This document shows positions 55,823 through 63,919 of a stretch of 64,000 nt of DNA, in pieces. A program made the translations under genes and the position numbers. How positions within the stretch are numbered: position 1 is the stretch's first letter; every line of letters begins with the position of its first letter. The notes below the pieces were generated by a model. The model made no database searches. It was given only the letters and a program-made list of their open reading frames with translations, and was not told where the DNA came from. The stretch comes from Lentzea sp033794685 (GTDB taxonomy: Bacteria; Actinomycetota; Actinomycetes; Mycobacteriales; Pseudonocardiaceae): assembly GCA_033794685.1 (NCBI GenBank), contig JARAYZ010000009.1; one strand, 5' to 3'.

Positions 55823-56158
55823 TCAGACGTTCCAGTCGACGACACCGCACCAGTCCCCGGCCTCCCCCACGACGTCGAGGCAGAACGTGGTGCCGGCGCG
55901 GAAGTTCCTGCCGAGCAGCCGGCGCGACCGGTCCCCGGCGGGGAACAGCACGGGGCTGCCCGCCACCCGGTGGTCGCCTTCGCGGGACCACCGGATCGCG
56001 AGGTCGACGGGACTGGCCGTGACCCGGAGGTAGACGTCCGAGCCGTCGACGGTGATCGTGCGAACGGCGAGCAGGTCGGCCGATGCGGTGCGCATGGCGC
56101 GGAACGTATCGACGCGAGCGGAACCCGGTCGTCTCACGAAGAGTGGATCTCCCGTCAA
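55823..56158 (-). CDS. Small protein, two-gene family member 2 (no signal peptide)
   Basis: About 111 aa if it starts at TTG 56158, or 90 aa from ATG 56095; neither start has a clear ribosome site. The body (VRTITVDGSDVYLRVTASPV, RNFRAGTTFCLDVVGEAGDW) parallels the secreted neighbour, but no signal peptide is encoded, so it may be a decayed copy or have a misread start. It lies 19 bp upstream of that neighbour on the same strand. Confidence 0.55.
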   Translation of the reverse strand: MTGDPLFVRRPGSARVDTFRAMRTASADLLAVRTITVDGSDVYLRVTASPVDLAIRWSREGDHRVAGSPVLFPAGDRSRRLLGRNFRAGTTFCLDVVGEAGDWCGVVDWNV

Positions 56159-56220
56159 CTTTCGCGGTACGCTCGTGGTGGGGGATCTACCGCGGTGACG
56201 TCACATGAGTGAGGGGCATT

Positions 56221-56877
56221 GTGGCGCGCGTCCTTGTTGTCGACGACCAGCCGTTGTTCCGTGCGGGCCTGGTCGCTTTGCTGAACGCTTCACCGGATCT
56301 GACCGTCGTCGGCGAGGCCGGGGACGGTGCCACCGCGTCCGCGCTGGCCGAGTCGGCGAGACCGGACGTGATCCTGCTCGACATCCGTCTGCCGGGGCTG
56401 GCCGCGCTCAAACGCGTCGCGGCGTCCACGCGGGTGCTGGTGCTGACCACGTTCGACCTCGACGAGCACGTCCACGAGGCGTTGCGGCTGGGTGCGGCGG
56501 GGTTCGTGCTGAAGGAGTCCGAACCGGCCCGCCTGATAGCGGCCATCACCGCCGTGGCGTCGGGTGAGATGCAGTTCGGCCCGACCGTGATGCGCAGGCT
56601 CGTGGCGGCCTATCTGAGGGGCGACACGGGTGCGTCGCCGGGCAGTTCGATCGGGCTGGACGAGCTGACGGACCGCGAACGCGAGGTGCTCCGGCTCGTC
56701 GGCACGGGGCTGACGAACACGGCGATCGCGGGCAAGCTGACGGTCACGGAGGGCACGGTGAAGACGCACCTCAACCGCGTGATGACGAAGCTGCGGCTGA
56801 CCAGCCGGGCTCAGGCCGTGGTGATGGCGTACGAGTCCGGACTGGTCATCCCGCAGGCTCTCGCTAGGACCGCTTGA
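56221..56877 (+). CDS. NarL/LuxR-family response regulator
   Basis: Response regulator of 218 aa. Receiver: VLVVDDQPLFRAGL, phospho-Asp in DVILLDIRLPGL, Lys in AGFVLKESEP. C-terminal LuxR HTH: LTDREREVLRLVGTGLTNTA, VTEGTVKTHLNRVMTKL. The linker between the phospho-Asp and the next strand is short: RLPGLAALKRV lacks the usual xxDGxE stretch. GTG 56221 has GAGGGG; an in-frame GTG lies 12 bp upstream. No histidine kinase is adjacent, so it is an orphan. The 3' end overlaps sdhB by 14 bp. Confidence 0.88.
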   Translation: MARVLVVDDQPLFRAGLVALLNASPDLTVVGEAGDGATASALAESARPDVILLDIRLPGLAALKRVAASTRVLVLTTFDLDEHVHEALRLGAAGFVLKESEPARLIAAITAVASGEMQFGPTVMRRLVAAYLRGDTGASPGSSIGLDELTDREREVLRLVGTGLTNTAIAGKLTVTEGTVKTHLNRVMTKLRLTSRAQAVVMAYESGLVIPQALARTA

Positions 56878-57613
56878 ACAGCTTGTTGCCGAGCCAGACG
56901 ATCGGGTCGTACTTGCGGTCGGCGACGCGCTCCTTCATCGGGATGAGCGCGTTGTCGGTGATGTGGATGTGCTCGGGGCACACCTCGCTGCAGCACTTGG
57001 TGATGTTGCAGAGACCGAGCCCGTGGTCGTCCTGCGCCTGGTCGACGCGGTCCGCGGTGTCGAGCGGGTGCATCTCCAGTTCGGCGACCCGCATGAGGAA
57101 CCGCGGCCCCGAGAACGCCTCCTTGTTCTCCTCGTGGTCACGCACCACGTGGCAGGTGTTCTGGCACAGGAAGCACTCGATGCACTTGCGGAACTCCTGC
57201 GAGCGCTCGACGTCGACCTGCTGCATCCGGTACTCGCCCGGCGCCAGGTCCTTCGGTGGCGCGAACGACGGGACCTCGCGTGCCTTGGTGTAGTTGAAGG
57301 ACACGTCGGTCACGAGGTCGCGGATGATCGGGAACGTCCGCATCGGCGTGACCGTGATCGTCTCCGACTCCTCGAAGATCGACATGCGGGTCATGCAGAG
57401 CAGCCGCGGCCGTCCGTTGATCTCCGCCGAGCACGAGCCGCACTTGCCGGCCTTGCAGTTCCACCGCACCGCGAGGTCCGGGGTCTGCGTGGCCTGCAGC
57501 CGGTGGATGATGTCGAGGACGACCTCGCCCTCGTTGACCTCGACGGTGAAGTCCTCCAGCCCACCGCCGGAGTCGTCACCGCGCCATACCCGGAACTTCC
57601 CCTGGTAGCTCAT
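56864..57613 (-). CDS. sdhB: Succinate dehydrogenase iron-sulfur subunit
   Basis: Iron-sulfur subunit of 249 aa. The [2Fe-2S] ligands are in CKAGKCGSCSAEINGRPRLLC-type spacing (residues about 55-75). The C-terminal clusters are in CIECFLCQNTCHVV and CCSEVCPEHIHITD. It passes electrons from SdhA to the membrane anchor. ATG 57613 overlaps the sdhA stop (ATGA). Last gene of the operon, convergent with the NarL-type regulator. Confidence 0.95.
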   Translation of the reverse strand: MSYQGKFRVWRGDDSGGGLEDFTVEVNEGEVVLDIIHRLQATQTPDLAVRWNCKAGKCGSCSAEINGRPRLLCMTRMSIFEESETITVTPMRTFPIIRDLVTDVSFNYTKAREVPSFAPPKDLAPGEYRMQQVDVERSQEFRKCIECFLCQNTCHVVRDHEENKEAFSGPRFLMRVAELEMHPLDTADRVDQAQDDHGLGLCNITKCCSEVCPEHIHITDNALIPMKERVADRKYDPIVWLGNKLFKRS

Positions 57614-59478
57614 GACAACTCCTCAGCGGTGAGGTACTTCTCCAGCTCGGTGCGGTCGAACAGGTCCAGCAGGTCGTTCCGGATCGGGATCTGCGGTTTC
57701 TCCGTGACCACCGCTCCGTCGCCTTCGGTCCTGCACACCAGCAGCTTGCGGCGCCACTCGGCGTCCATCACGGGATGGTCGTCGCGGGTGTGGCCGCCGC
57801 GGGACTCGGTGCGCAGCAGTGCCGCCTTCGCGACGCACTCCGACACGAGCAGCATGTTGCGCAGGTCGAGGGCCAGGTGCCAGCCGGGGTTGAACTGCTG
57901 GTGGCCCTCGACGGTCAGCGATCGCGCGCGTTCCTTGAGCTTCTCCAGCCGTTGCAACGCCTCTTCCATCTCACCGGCGCGCCGGATGATGCCGACGAGG
58001 TCGTTCATCGACTGCTGCAGCTCCATGTGCAGCGTGTACGGGTTCTCGCCGCCTTCCTGCTGGAAGGGCGCGAGGGCGGTGGCCCGTGCCTCGGTGACGA
58101 TGTCCTCCGACACGGTCGGGCGCTCACTCATGGCCCGCACGTACTCCGCGGCGCCGGCTCCGGCCCTGCGCCCGAAGACGAGCAGGTCCGACAAGCTGTT
58201 GCCGCCCAGGCGGTTCGAGCCGTGCATGCCGCCGGAGACCTCGCCGGCCGCGTAGAGACCCGGTACCGAGGAGGACCCCGTGTCGGGGTCGACCTCGACG
58301 CCGCCCATCACGTAGTGACAGGTCGGGCCGACCTCCATCGGCTGCGCGGTGATGTCCACATCGGCCAGTTCCTTGAACTGATGGTGCATGGACGGCAGCC
58401 GGCGGCGGATCTCCTCGGCGGGCAGACGCGTGGACACGTCGAGGAAGACGCCACCGTGTGGTGAGCCTCGGTTCGCCTTGACCTCGGAGTTGATCGCGCG
58501 GGCGACCTCGTCACGCGGCAGCAGTTCCGGTGGGCGCCGGTTGTTCGCCTGGTCGGTGTACCAGCGGTCGGCCTCTTCCTCGTTGTCTGCGTACTTGTCC
58601 TTGAACACCTCGGGGATGTAGTCGAACATGAACCGCTTGCCGTCGGAGTTGCGGAGCACGCCACCGTCACCGCGGACGGACTCGGTGACGAGGATGCCCT
58701 TGACGGACGGCGGCCAGACCATCCCGGTGGGGTGGAACTGGATGAACTCCATGTTGATCAGCGAGGCACCGGCGCGCATCGCGAGCGCGTGGCCGTCGCC
58801 GGTGTACTCCCAGGAGTTCGACGTGACCTTGAACGACTTGCCGATGCCGCCGGTCGCGAGGATCACCGCGGGTGCCTCGAACATCACGAACCGGCCGGAC
58901 TCGCGCCAGTAGCCGAACGCGCCGGCGATCCTGTCCCCGTCCTTGATTAGGTCGGTGACGGTGAACTCCTGGAACACCCGGAGGCGTGCCTCGTAGTCGC
59001 CGAACTCCTTGAAGTCCTCCTGCTGCAACGACACGATCTTCTGCTGCAGCGTGCGGATCAGTTCGAGTCCGGTGCGGTCGCCGACGTGCGCGAGACGCGG
59101 GTACTCGTGGCCGCCGAAGTTGCGCTGCGAGATCCGGCCGTCCTTGGTGCGGTCGAACAGCGCGCCGTAGGTCTCGAGCTCCCAGACCCGTTGCGGCGCT
59201 TCCTGTGCGTGCAGTTCGGCCATGCGCCAGTTGTTGAGGAACTTGCCGCCGCGCATGGTGTCGCGGAAGTGGACCTGCCAGTTGTCGCTCTCGTTCGCGT
59301 TGCCCATGGCGGCGGCGATGCCACCTTCGGCCATGACGGTGTGGGCCTTGCCGAACAACGACTTGCAGAGAACGGCGACGCGCAGGCCGTGCTCACGGGC
59401 CTCGATCGCGGCACGCAGACCGGCACCACCCGCGCCGATCACGAGAACGTCGAACGAATGCCTTTCCAGCTCGGGCAA
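57610..59478 (-). CDS. sdhA: Succinate dehydrogenase flavoprotein subunit
   Basis: FAD subunit of about 622 aa oxidising succinate to fumarate. The FAD loop VLVIGAGGAGLRAAIEA and the covalent-FAD His in AHTVMAEGGIAAAMGN are present, with active-site HPTGMVWPPS and LLPRDEVARAI. Start: AAGGAG directly abuts GTG 59484 but stands five bases before TTG 59478, so the TTG is favoured. It follows the cytochrome b gene by a few bases. The operon order matches Sdh1 (Rv0247c-Rv0249c) of mycobacteria. Confidence 0.95.
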   Translation of the reverse strand: MPELERHSFDVLVIGAGGAGLRAAIEAREHGLRVAVLCKSLFGKAHTVMAEGGIAAAMGNANESDNWQVHFRDTMRGGKFLNNWRMAELHAQEAPQRVWELETYGALFDRTKDGRISQRNFGGHEYPRLAHVGDRTGLELIRTLQQKIVSLQQEDFKEFGDYEARLRVFQEFTVTDLIKDGDRIAGAFGYWRESGRFVMFEAPAVILATGGIGKSFKVTSNSWEYTGDGHALAMRAGASLINMEFIQFHPTGMVWPPSVKGILVTESVRGDGGVLRNSDGKRFMFDYIPEVFKDKYADNEEEADRWYTDQANNRRPPELLPRDEVARAINSEVKANRGSPHGGVFLDVSTRLPAEEIRRRLPSMHHQFKELADVDITAQPMEVGPTCHYVMGGVEVDPDTGSSSVPGLYAAGEVSGGMHGSNRLGGNSLSDLLVFGRRAGAGAAEYVRAMSERPTVSEDIVTEARATALAPFQQEGGENPYTLHMELQQSMNDLVGIIRRAGEMEEALQRLEKLKERARSLTVEGHQQFNPGWHLALDLRNMLLVSECVAKAALLRTESRGGHTRDDHPVMDAEWRRKLLVCRTEGDGAVVTEKPQIPIRNDLLDLFDRTELEKYLTAEELS

Positions 59479-59487
59479 AACCACTCC

Positions 59488-60252
59488 TTAGTTGATGAAG
59501 CGGAGGTCGGAGATCGTTCCCGAGGCGACCAGCGCGACGTACAGGTCCGTGAGGCAGACGAAGATCAGCGAGGCCCACGCGAGTTGCATGTGCCGGTTGT
59601 TCAGCTTCGAGATCTGCGTCCACATCCAGTACCGGACCGGGTGCTTGGAGAAGTGCTTGAGCCGCCCGCCCGCGATGTGGCGGCACGAGTGGCACGACAG
59701 CGTGTACGCGGCGAGCAGGCTGACGTTGACCAGCAGGATGATGTTGCCCAGGCCGACCCCGGTGCCGAACGCGAGGACCGCGTCGTAGATGTTGATGAGG
59801 AGCAGGAGCGACGCCGCGTAGAAGAAGTAGCGGTGCAGGTTCTGCGCGATGAGCGGGAACCTGGTCTCACCGGTGTACTTGCTGTGCGGCTCGGCCACGG
59901 CGCACGCGGGCGGTGACGCCCAGGCAGCGCGGTAGTAGGCCTTGCGGTAGTAGTAGCAGGTGATCCGGAATCCCAGCAGGAACGGGATGATCAGCAGTGG
60001 CGGTGTCAGGAAGCCGGGCAGCGCCGGGAACCACTGACCGAAGTGGGATGCCGCGGGGATGCACTCCTCGGTGAGACAGGGCGAGTACATCGGTGTGAGG
60101 TAGTGGTACTGGTCGACCCAGTAGTAGTCCCCCTGGAACGTGCGGAACGCCGCGTAGATCGAGATGAGCAGCAGGCCGACGAATGTCGTCAGCGGCGGCA
60201 ACCACCATCGGTCCGTGCGCAGAGTCCTGGCGGCGATCTCTGCCCTCGCCAT
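59488..60252 (-). CDS. sdhC: Succinate dehydrogenase membrane anchor (Sdh1 type)
   Basis: Membrane subunit of 254 aa, the Rv0249c-like single-polypeptide anchor with about five helices (PPLTTFVGLLLISIYAAF; PPLLIIPFLLGFRITCYYYR; YFFYAASLLLLINIYDAVL; IILLVNVSLLAAYTLSC). A CxxC-His motif SCHSCRHIAGG and several other His residues are candidate heme ligands. ATG 60252. First gene of the sdh operon proper; a terminator-like hairpin lies upstream, after the small gene. Confidence 0.9.
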   Translation of the reverse strand: MARAEIAARTLRTDRWWLPPLTTFVGLLLISIYAAFRTFQGDYYWVDQYHYLTPMYSPCLTEECIPAASHFGQWFPALPGFLTPPLLIIPFLLGFRITCYYYRKAYYRAAWASPPACAVAEPHSKYTGETRFPLIAQNLHRYFFYAASLLLLINIYDAVLAFGTGVGLGNIILLVNVSLLAAYTLSCHSCRHIAGGRLKHFSKHPVRYWMWTQISKLNNRHMQLAWASLIFVCLTDLYVALVASGTISDLRFIN

Positions 60253-60297
60253 TGGTCACCTTTCTGGGGGTCCACGTCGTTGTGGAGGAAACGCGTA

Positions 60298-60324
60298 ACG
60301 GCCCCCGCTGACTGCGAGGGCCGT
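60298..60324 (-). terminator. Hairpin between small gene and sdhC
   Basis: ACGGCCC and GGGCCGT form 7 bp arms 15 bp beyond the stop of the 96-aa gene. May attenuate read-through into sdhCAB. Confidence 0.45.
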
Positions 60325-60338
60325 GAGTTCGGGCTGGG

Positions 60339-60629
60339 TCAGGTCCGGTTGCGGTACCCACCGAGTCCTTCGTCGTCCGCGTCCTTCCAGAGCGACTCGT
60401 CATAAGGCGTGTCGGGCACGACCACGACCTCGCGTTCCACTTGAGGAGCTTCGCGCTGCCTCGGGGTGCTCAGGTCGACGAGTTCGGTGGCGTCGATGTC
60501 CATGCGTTCTACGTCGTTCGCAAGACGTTGTACGGCCGCCACGTCGCCATACCTGGCGCGCAGGTTGCTGACGGCATGCCGCATCTGACCGATGACCCGC
60601 CGCAGCTCGACGATCTCCGTGGACGTCAT
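60339..60629 (-). CDS. Small conserved protein upstream of sdh1 operon
   Basis: 96-aa cytoplasmic protein, positional equivalent of Rv0250c. The N-terminal helix STEIVELRRVIGQMRHAVSN is coiled-coil-like, continuing LRARYGDVAAVQRLANDVER, with an acidic tail. ATG 60629 has GGAGG six bases upstream. Probably co-regulated with sdhCAB. Function unknown. Confidence 0.75.
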   Translation of the reverse strand: MTSTEIVELRRVIGQMRHAVSNLRARYGDVAAVQRLANDVERMDIDATELVDLSTPRQREAPQVEREVVVVPDTPYDESLWKDADDEGLGGYRNRT

Positions 60630-60710
60630 GGGACACCTCCGTTCCAAGGTCGTGCCCCGCACTCTGCTCGATCTCAAGCCATGTGACAAGCACCACACGC
60701 CAAGATTCAA

Positions 60711-60729
60711 AACTGGTTCCAGACCAGTT
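60711..60729. promoter_or_regulatory. 19-bp palindromic operator candidate (edd / sdh divergent region)
   Basis: AACTGGTTCCAGACCAGTT has perfect 7 bp arms around TCCAG, flanked by GATTCA (60704) and TGAATC (60732) as outer arms. The TGGT/ACCA core resembles GntR-family sites. It sits 82 bp from the small sdh gene and 128 bp from edd. Confidence 0.6.
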
Positions 60730-60741
60730 ACTGAATCGTTT

Positions 60742-60771
60742 TTGTGCCTTCGACCTGCCATGACTTATTGT
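60742..60771 (+). promoter_or_regulatory. Candidate edd promoter
   Basis: TTGTGC (60742-60747) and TATTGT (60766-60771) are separated by 18 bp, downstream of the palindrome. A transcript would have a leader of roughly 80 bases before edd. Confidence 0.4.
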
Positions 60772-60856
60772 GTGTGGCGTCACGCCCGTCCGTGGGACGC
60801 CACCGTTGTCGTCTCGTAAGGGCCCCACCACGGCCCGTGATGACCCGGAGACCCCC

Positions 60857-62713
60857 ATGACCGAACTGCATCCTGTTCTGACAGAGGTGACACGCCGGAT
60901 CGCCGCCCGAAGCGCCGATTCCCGCCGCGCGTACCTCGAGCGCGTGGCCGCCGCCGCGCAGGACGGAACGTCCCGGTCCGGCTTCGCCTGCAGCAACCTC
61001 GCGCACGGCTTCGCCGGAATCACCGGCGGCGACAAGGCCGCGTTGCGCGCGCTGCGCAAGTCCAACGTCGCGATCGTGTCGTCCTACAACGACATGCTGT
61101 CGGCGCACCAGCCGTTCCAGGAGTACCCGGCCTGGATCAAGGACGCGGTCCGCGCCGTCGGTGGTGTGTCCCAGTTCGCCGGCGGAGTGCCGGCGATGTG
61201 CGACGGCATCACCCAGGGCCGCGAGGGCATGGAGCTGTCGCTGTTCAGCCGCGACGTCATCGCCATGTCGACCGGTGTGGCCCTGTCACACGAGATGTTC
61301 GACGCCGCGGTGCTTCTGGGCGTGTGCGACAAGATCGTGCCGGGCCTGCTGATCGGCGCGCTGTCGTTCGGGCACCTGCCGTCGATCCTGGTGCCCGCGG
61401 GCCCGATGTCGTCCGGCCTGTCGAACAAGGAGAAGGCCCGCGTCCGGCAGCTCTACGCGGAGGGCAAGGCCTCCCGCGACGACCTGCTGGAGGCCGAGGC
61501 CGCCTCGTACCACTCCCCCGGCACCTGCACGTTCTACGGCACCGCGAACTCGAACCAGATGGTCGTCGAGGTCATGGGCCTGCACCTGCCAGGCGCCTCG
61601 TTCGTCCCGCCGGGCACGTCGTTGCGCCGCGCCCTCACCGAACACGCCGGCCGCCGCGCCGTCGAGATGGCCAAGGGCGAGGGCTACACCCCGATCGCGC
61701 ACGTCGTCGACGAGAAGGCCGTGGTCAACGGCGTGGTCGCGCTGCTGGCGACCGGCGGCTCCACGAACCACACGATGCACCTGGTCGCCATCGCCGCCGC
61801 CGCGGGCATCGAGCTGAGCTGGGACGACCTCAACGACCTGTCGGCCGTCGTGCCGCTGATCGCGCGGGTCTACCCGAACGGCAGCGCCGACATCAACCAC
61901 TTCCAGGCCGCCGGCGGCGTCCAGTTCGTCGTGGGCACCCTGCTCGACTCGGGCCTGCTGCACGCCGACGTCACCACCGTGGCGGGCTTCGGCCTGGACC
62001 GGTACCGCCAGGAACCGATGCTGGCCGACGGCGAGCTGATCTGGGTCGACGGCCCCGGCCGTTCACTCGACCTCGAGGTCCTGCGGCCCGCCTCGGACCC
62101 GTTCGCGTCCGACGGCGGCCTGCGCATGCTCTCCGGCAACCTCGGCCGCTCCGTCATCAAGGTCTCGGCCGTGGCGTCGGAGAACCACGTCGTCGAGGCC
62201 CCGGCCCGCGTGTTCACCACGCAGGAGGCGTTCCAGGAGGCCTTCAAGGCGGGCGAACTGGACCGCGACGTCGTCGTGGTGGTCCGCCAGCAGGGCCCGC
62301 AGGCCAACGGCATGCCCGAACTCCACAAGCTCACCCCGCCGCTCGGTGTCCTGATGGACCGCGGCCACAAGGTGGCGCTGGTGACCGACGGCCGCATGTC
62401 CGGCGCCTCGGGCAAGATCCCGGCGGCGATCCAGCTGACCCCGGAAGCGGCGGTCGGCGGCCCGCTGGGCCGCGTCCGCGACGGCGACGTGGTGCGCCTG
62501 GACGCCACCGCCGGAACCCTGGAGGTCCAGGTGCCCGCGGAGGAACTGGCGACGCGCCCCCTCGTCGACTTCCCGCCGACCAGCCGCGAGTGGATGGGCA
62601 CGGGCCGCGAGCTGTTCGCCGCCCTCCGCCGCAGCGTCGGACCGGCCGACCGCGGCGCGACGGTGTTCGGCCCGATCACCGCCGACCACTTCGCCCCGGT
62701 CACCCACCACTAG
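60857..62713 (+). CDS. edd: Phosphogluconate dehydratase
   Basis: Iron-sulfur dehydratase of 618 aa converting 6-phosphogluconate to KDPG (Entner-Doudoroff). IlvD/Edd landmarks: FAGITGGDK, PAMCDGITQGREGMELSLFS with cluster Cys, MFDAAVLLGVCDKIVPGLLI, SPGTCTFYGTANSNQM and TGGSTNHTMHL. The Edd subtype is supported by the N-terminal HPVLTEVTRRIAARS and the eda partner. ATG 60857 has GGAG at six bases. It is separated from eda by 344 bp full of repeats. Confidence 0.94.
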   Translation: MTELHPVLTEVTRRIAARSADSRRAYLERVAAAAQDGTSRSGFACSNLAHGFAGITGGDKAALRALRKSNVAIVSSYNDMLSAHQPFQEYPAWIKDAVRAVGGVSQFAGGVPAMCDGITQGREGMELSLFSRDVIAMSTGVALSHEMFDAAVLLGVCDKIVPGLLIGALSFGHLPSILVPAGPMSSGLSNKEKARVRQLYAEGKASRDDLLEAEAASYHSPGTCTFYGTANSNQMVVEVMGLHLPGASFVPPGTSLRRALTEHAGRRAVEMAKGEGYTPIAHVVDEKAVVNGVVALLATGGSTNHTMHLVAIAAAAGIELSWDDLNDLSAVVPLIARVYPNGSADINHFQAAGGVQFVVGTLLDSGLLHADVTTVAGFGLDRYRQEPMLADGELIWVDGPGRSLDLEVLRPASDPFASDGGLRMLSGNLGRSVIKVSAVASENHVVEAPARVFTTQEAFQEAFKAGELDRDVVVVVRQQGPQANGMPELHKLTPPLGVLMDRGHKVALVTDGRMSGASGKIPAAIQLTPEAAVGGPLGRVRDGDVVRLDATAGTLEVQVPAEELATRPLVDFPPTSREWMGTGRELFAALRRSVGPADRGATVFGPITADHFAPVTHH

Positions 62714-62728
62714 CTGTTGCACCCGCTG

Positions 62729-62812
62729 CAACCAATATATTGGCTCCCGCACCACCGCTGACCTGCCGCTTAGCAATGGGTCTTTTGACTTCGTCGTCAA
62801 AGACCCATTGCA
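62729..62812 (+). repeat. Composite dispersed repeat, copy 2
   Basis: CAACCAATATATTG, 25 bp, then hairpin arms 62773-62789 and 62796-62811 (one-base bulge) around TTCGTC. Same layout as 20773-20860 on the other strand, including the shared inner CTGACCTGC and GCTTAGCAATG. It begins 16 bp past the edd stop. Confidence 0.8.
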
Positions 62813-62872
62813 AAAGGGGCGGCGACGCCCGCCCAGCCCGCCCCCGCGTCCCTTCCCACCGCCACCTCGGAT

Positions 62873-62914
62873 GCCATTGCAATGAGTCTTTTGACTTCGT
62901 CCGCAAACGTTTTT
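62873..62914 (+). repeat. 42-bp dispersed repeat, copy 2
   Basis: Identical to 35988-36029 over 42 bp. It lies 61 bp after the composite repeat and shares its GCAATG-GTCTTTTGACTTCGTC arm. CGCAAA/TTTGCG gives a short hairpin at its 3' end. The 344 bp edd-eda gap holds these two repeats plus the CGATATATCAG element and no gene. Confidence 0.8.
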
Positions 62915-62997
62915 TGCGTCCGGGTGACGGCACCAGGGCACAGTGGAGGCGCGCGACGAGGTGCTCAGGAGCCACGGCAGCGTGAGCGGCCGACCGG

Positions 62998-63015
62998 CAA
63001 TATGCGATATATCAG
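62998..63015 (+). repeat. CGATATATCAG family element upstream of eda
   Basis: CAATATGCGATATATCAG ends in the exact 11-mer (63005-63015). It matches the 42317 element except that the left arm CTGATAT reads CAATAT. It lies 42 bp before the eda start, a position where it could act as an operator. Confidence 0.8.
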
Positions 63016-63057
63016 TTCCGATCCAGGCTCGACCCAAGTTCGGCAAGGAGAGCAGCA

Positions 63058-63705
63058 GTGACCAACGGTGACAATCTTCGGGTGACCACCGGCGCGGACC
63101 TCCTCGGCCTGTCGCCCGTCATCCCCGTCGTCGTGGTCGACGACGCCGACCACGCGGTGCCGCTCGCCCAGGCACTGCTGCGCGGTGGCGTTCGCGTCAT
63201 CGAGCTCACGCTGCGCACCCCCGCCGCGCTCGCCGCGATCGAGAACGTCGCGCGCGAGGTCCCGGAGATCGTGATCGGCGCGGGCACCGTCACGGCGCCG
63301 GAGCACGCGGAGCAGGCCGCGAAGGCCGGGGCGGCGTTCCTCGTCACCCCCGGCACGACCGACCGGGTGCTCGACGCCGCCGACGCGACCGGGCTGCCGT
63401 ACCTGCCGGGTGCGGCGACGGTGTCCGAGGTGCTGCGGCTCGCCGAGCGCGGGCTGACCGCGTTGAAGTTCTTCCCGGCCGAGGCCGCGGGCGGCGTCGA
63501 CTACCTCAAGTCGATCGGCGGCCCGGTTCCCCACGTGCGGTTCTGCCCGACTGGCGGCATCACCCCGCAGACCGCGCCGAACTACTTCGCGTTGCCGAAC
63601 GTCGGCTGCGTCGGCGGTTCGTGGCTGGCCCCGAAGGGCGCCCTCGTGCAGGGCGACTGGGAGCGCATCGAGACGCTCGCCCGCGAGGCCTCGCGGCTCG
63701 GGTAA
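63058..63705 (+). CDS. eda: KDPG aldolase
   Basis: Class I aldolase of 215 aa splitting KDPG into pyruvate and glyceraldehyde-3-phosphate, completing the Entner-Doudoroff route. Key motifs: VIELTLRTPAAL (Glu), IGAGTV, Schiff-base Lys in ALKFFPAEAAGG and FCPTGGIT. GTG 63058 is preceded by AAGGAG at 8 bases. Downstream of edd but separated by 344 bp, so it may have its own promoter. Confidence 0.94.
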   Translation: MTNGDNLRVTTGADLLGLSPVIPVVVVDDADHAVPLAQALLRGGVRVIELTLRTPAALAAIENVAREVPEIVIGAGTVTAPEHAEQAAKAGAAFLVTPGTTDRVLDAADATGLPYLPGAATVSEVLRLAERGLTALKFFPAEAAGGVDYLKSIGGPVPHVRFCPTGGITPQTAPNYFALPNVGCVGGSWLAPKGALVQGDWERIETLAREASRLG

Positions 63706-63739
63706 CCCAGATCACGAACCGGAAGTTCGGCTCACACCA

Positions 63740-63798
63740 CGAGACCGGCGTCCCACCTCGTTGGATTCTTCACCCAACGGGAGGTGACGCCGGTCTCG
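63740..63798 (+). terminator. Large hairpin terminator after eda
   Basis: A 13 bp outer stem (CGAGACCGGCGTC with GACGCCGGTCTCG) plus inner complementary segments (CACCTC/GAGGTG, GTTGG/CCAAC) 35 bp past the eda stop. Confidence 0.75.
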
Positions 63799-63919
63799 AA
63801 TTGACTGGGGTTTGAGGAAAGGCGGGCGAGACGACCGCCAAATGAGATTTCCGAAGGAATAGCTCCGCGCTCCGCACCGTCACACTTCCTCGTTGCAATG
63901 GCGCACGAGAGGAGCGGGT

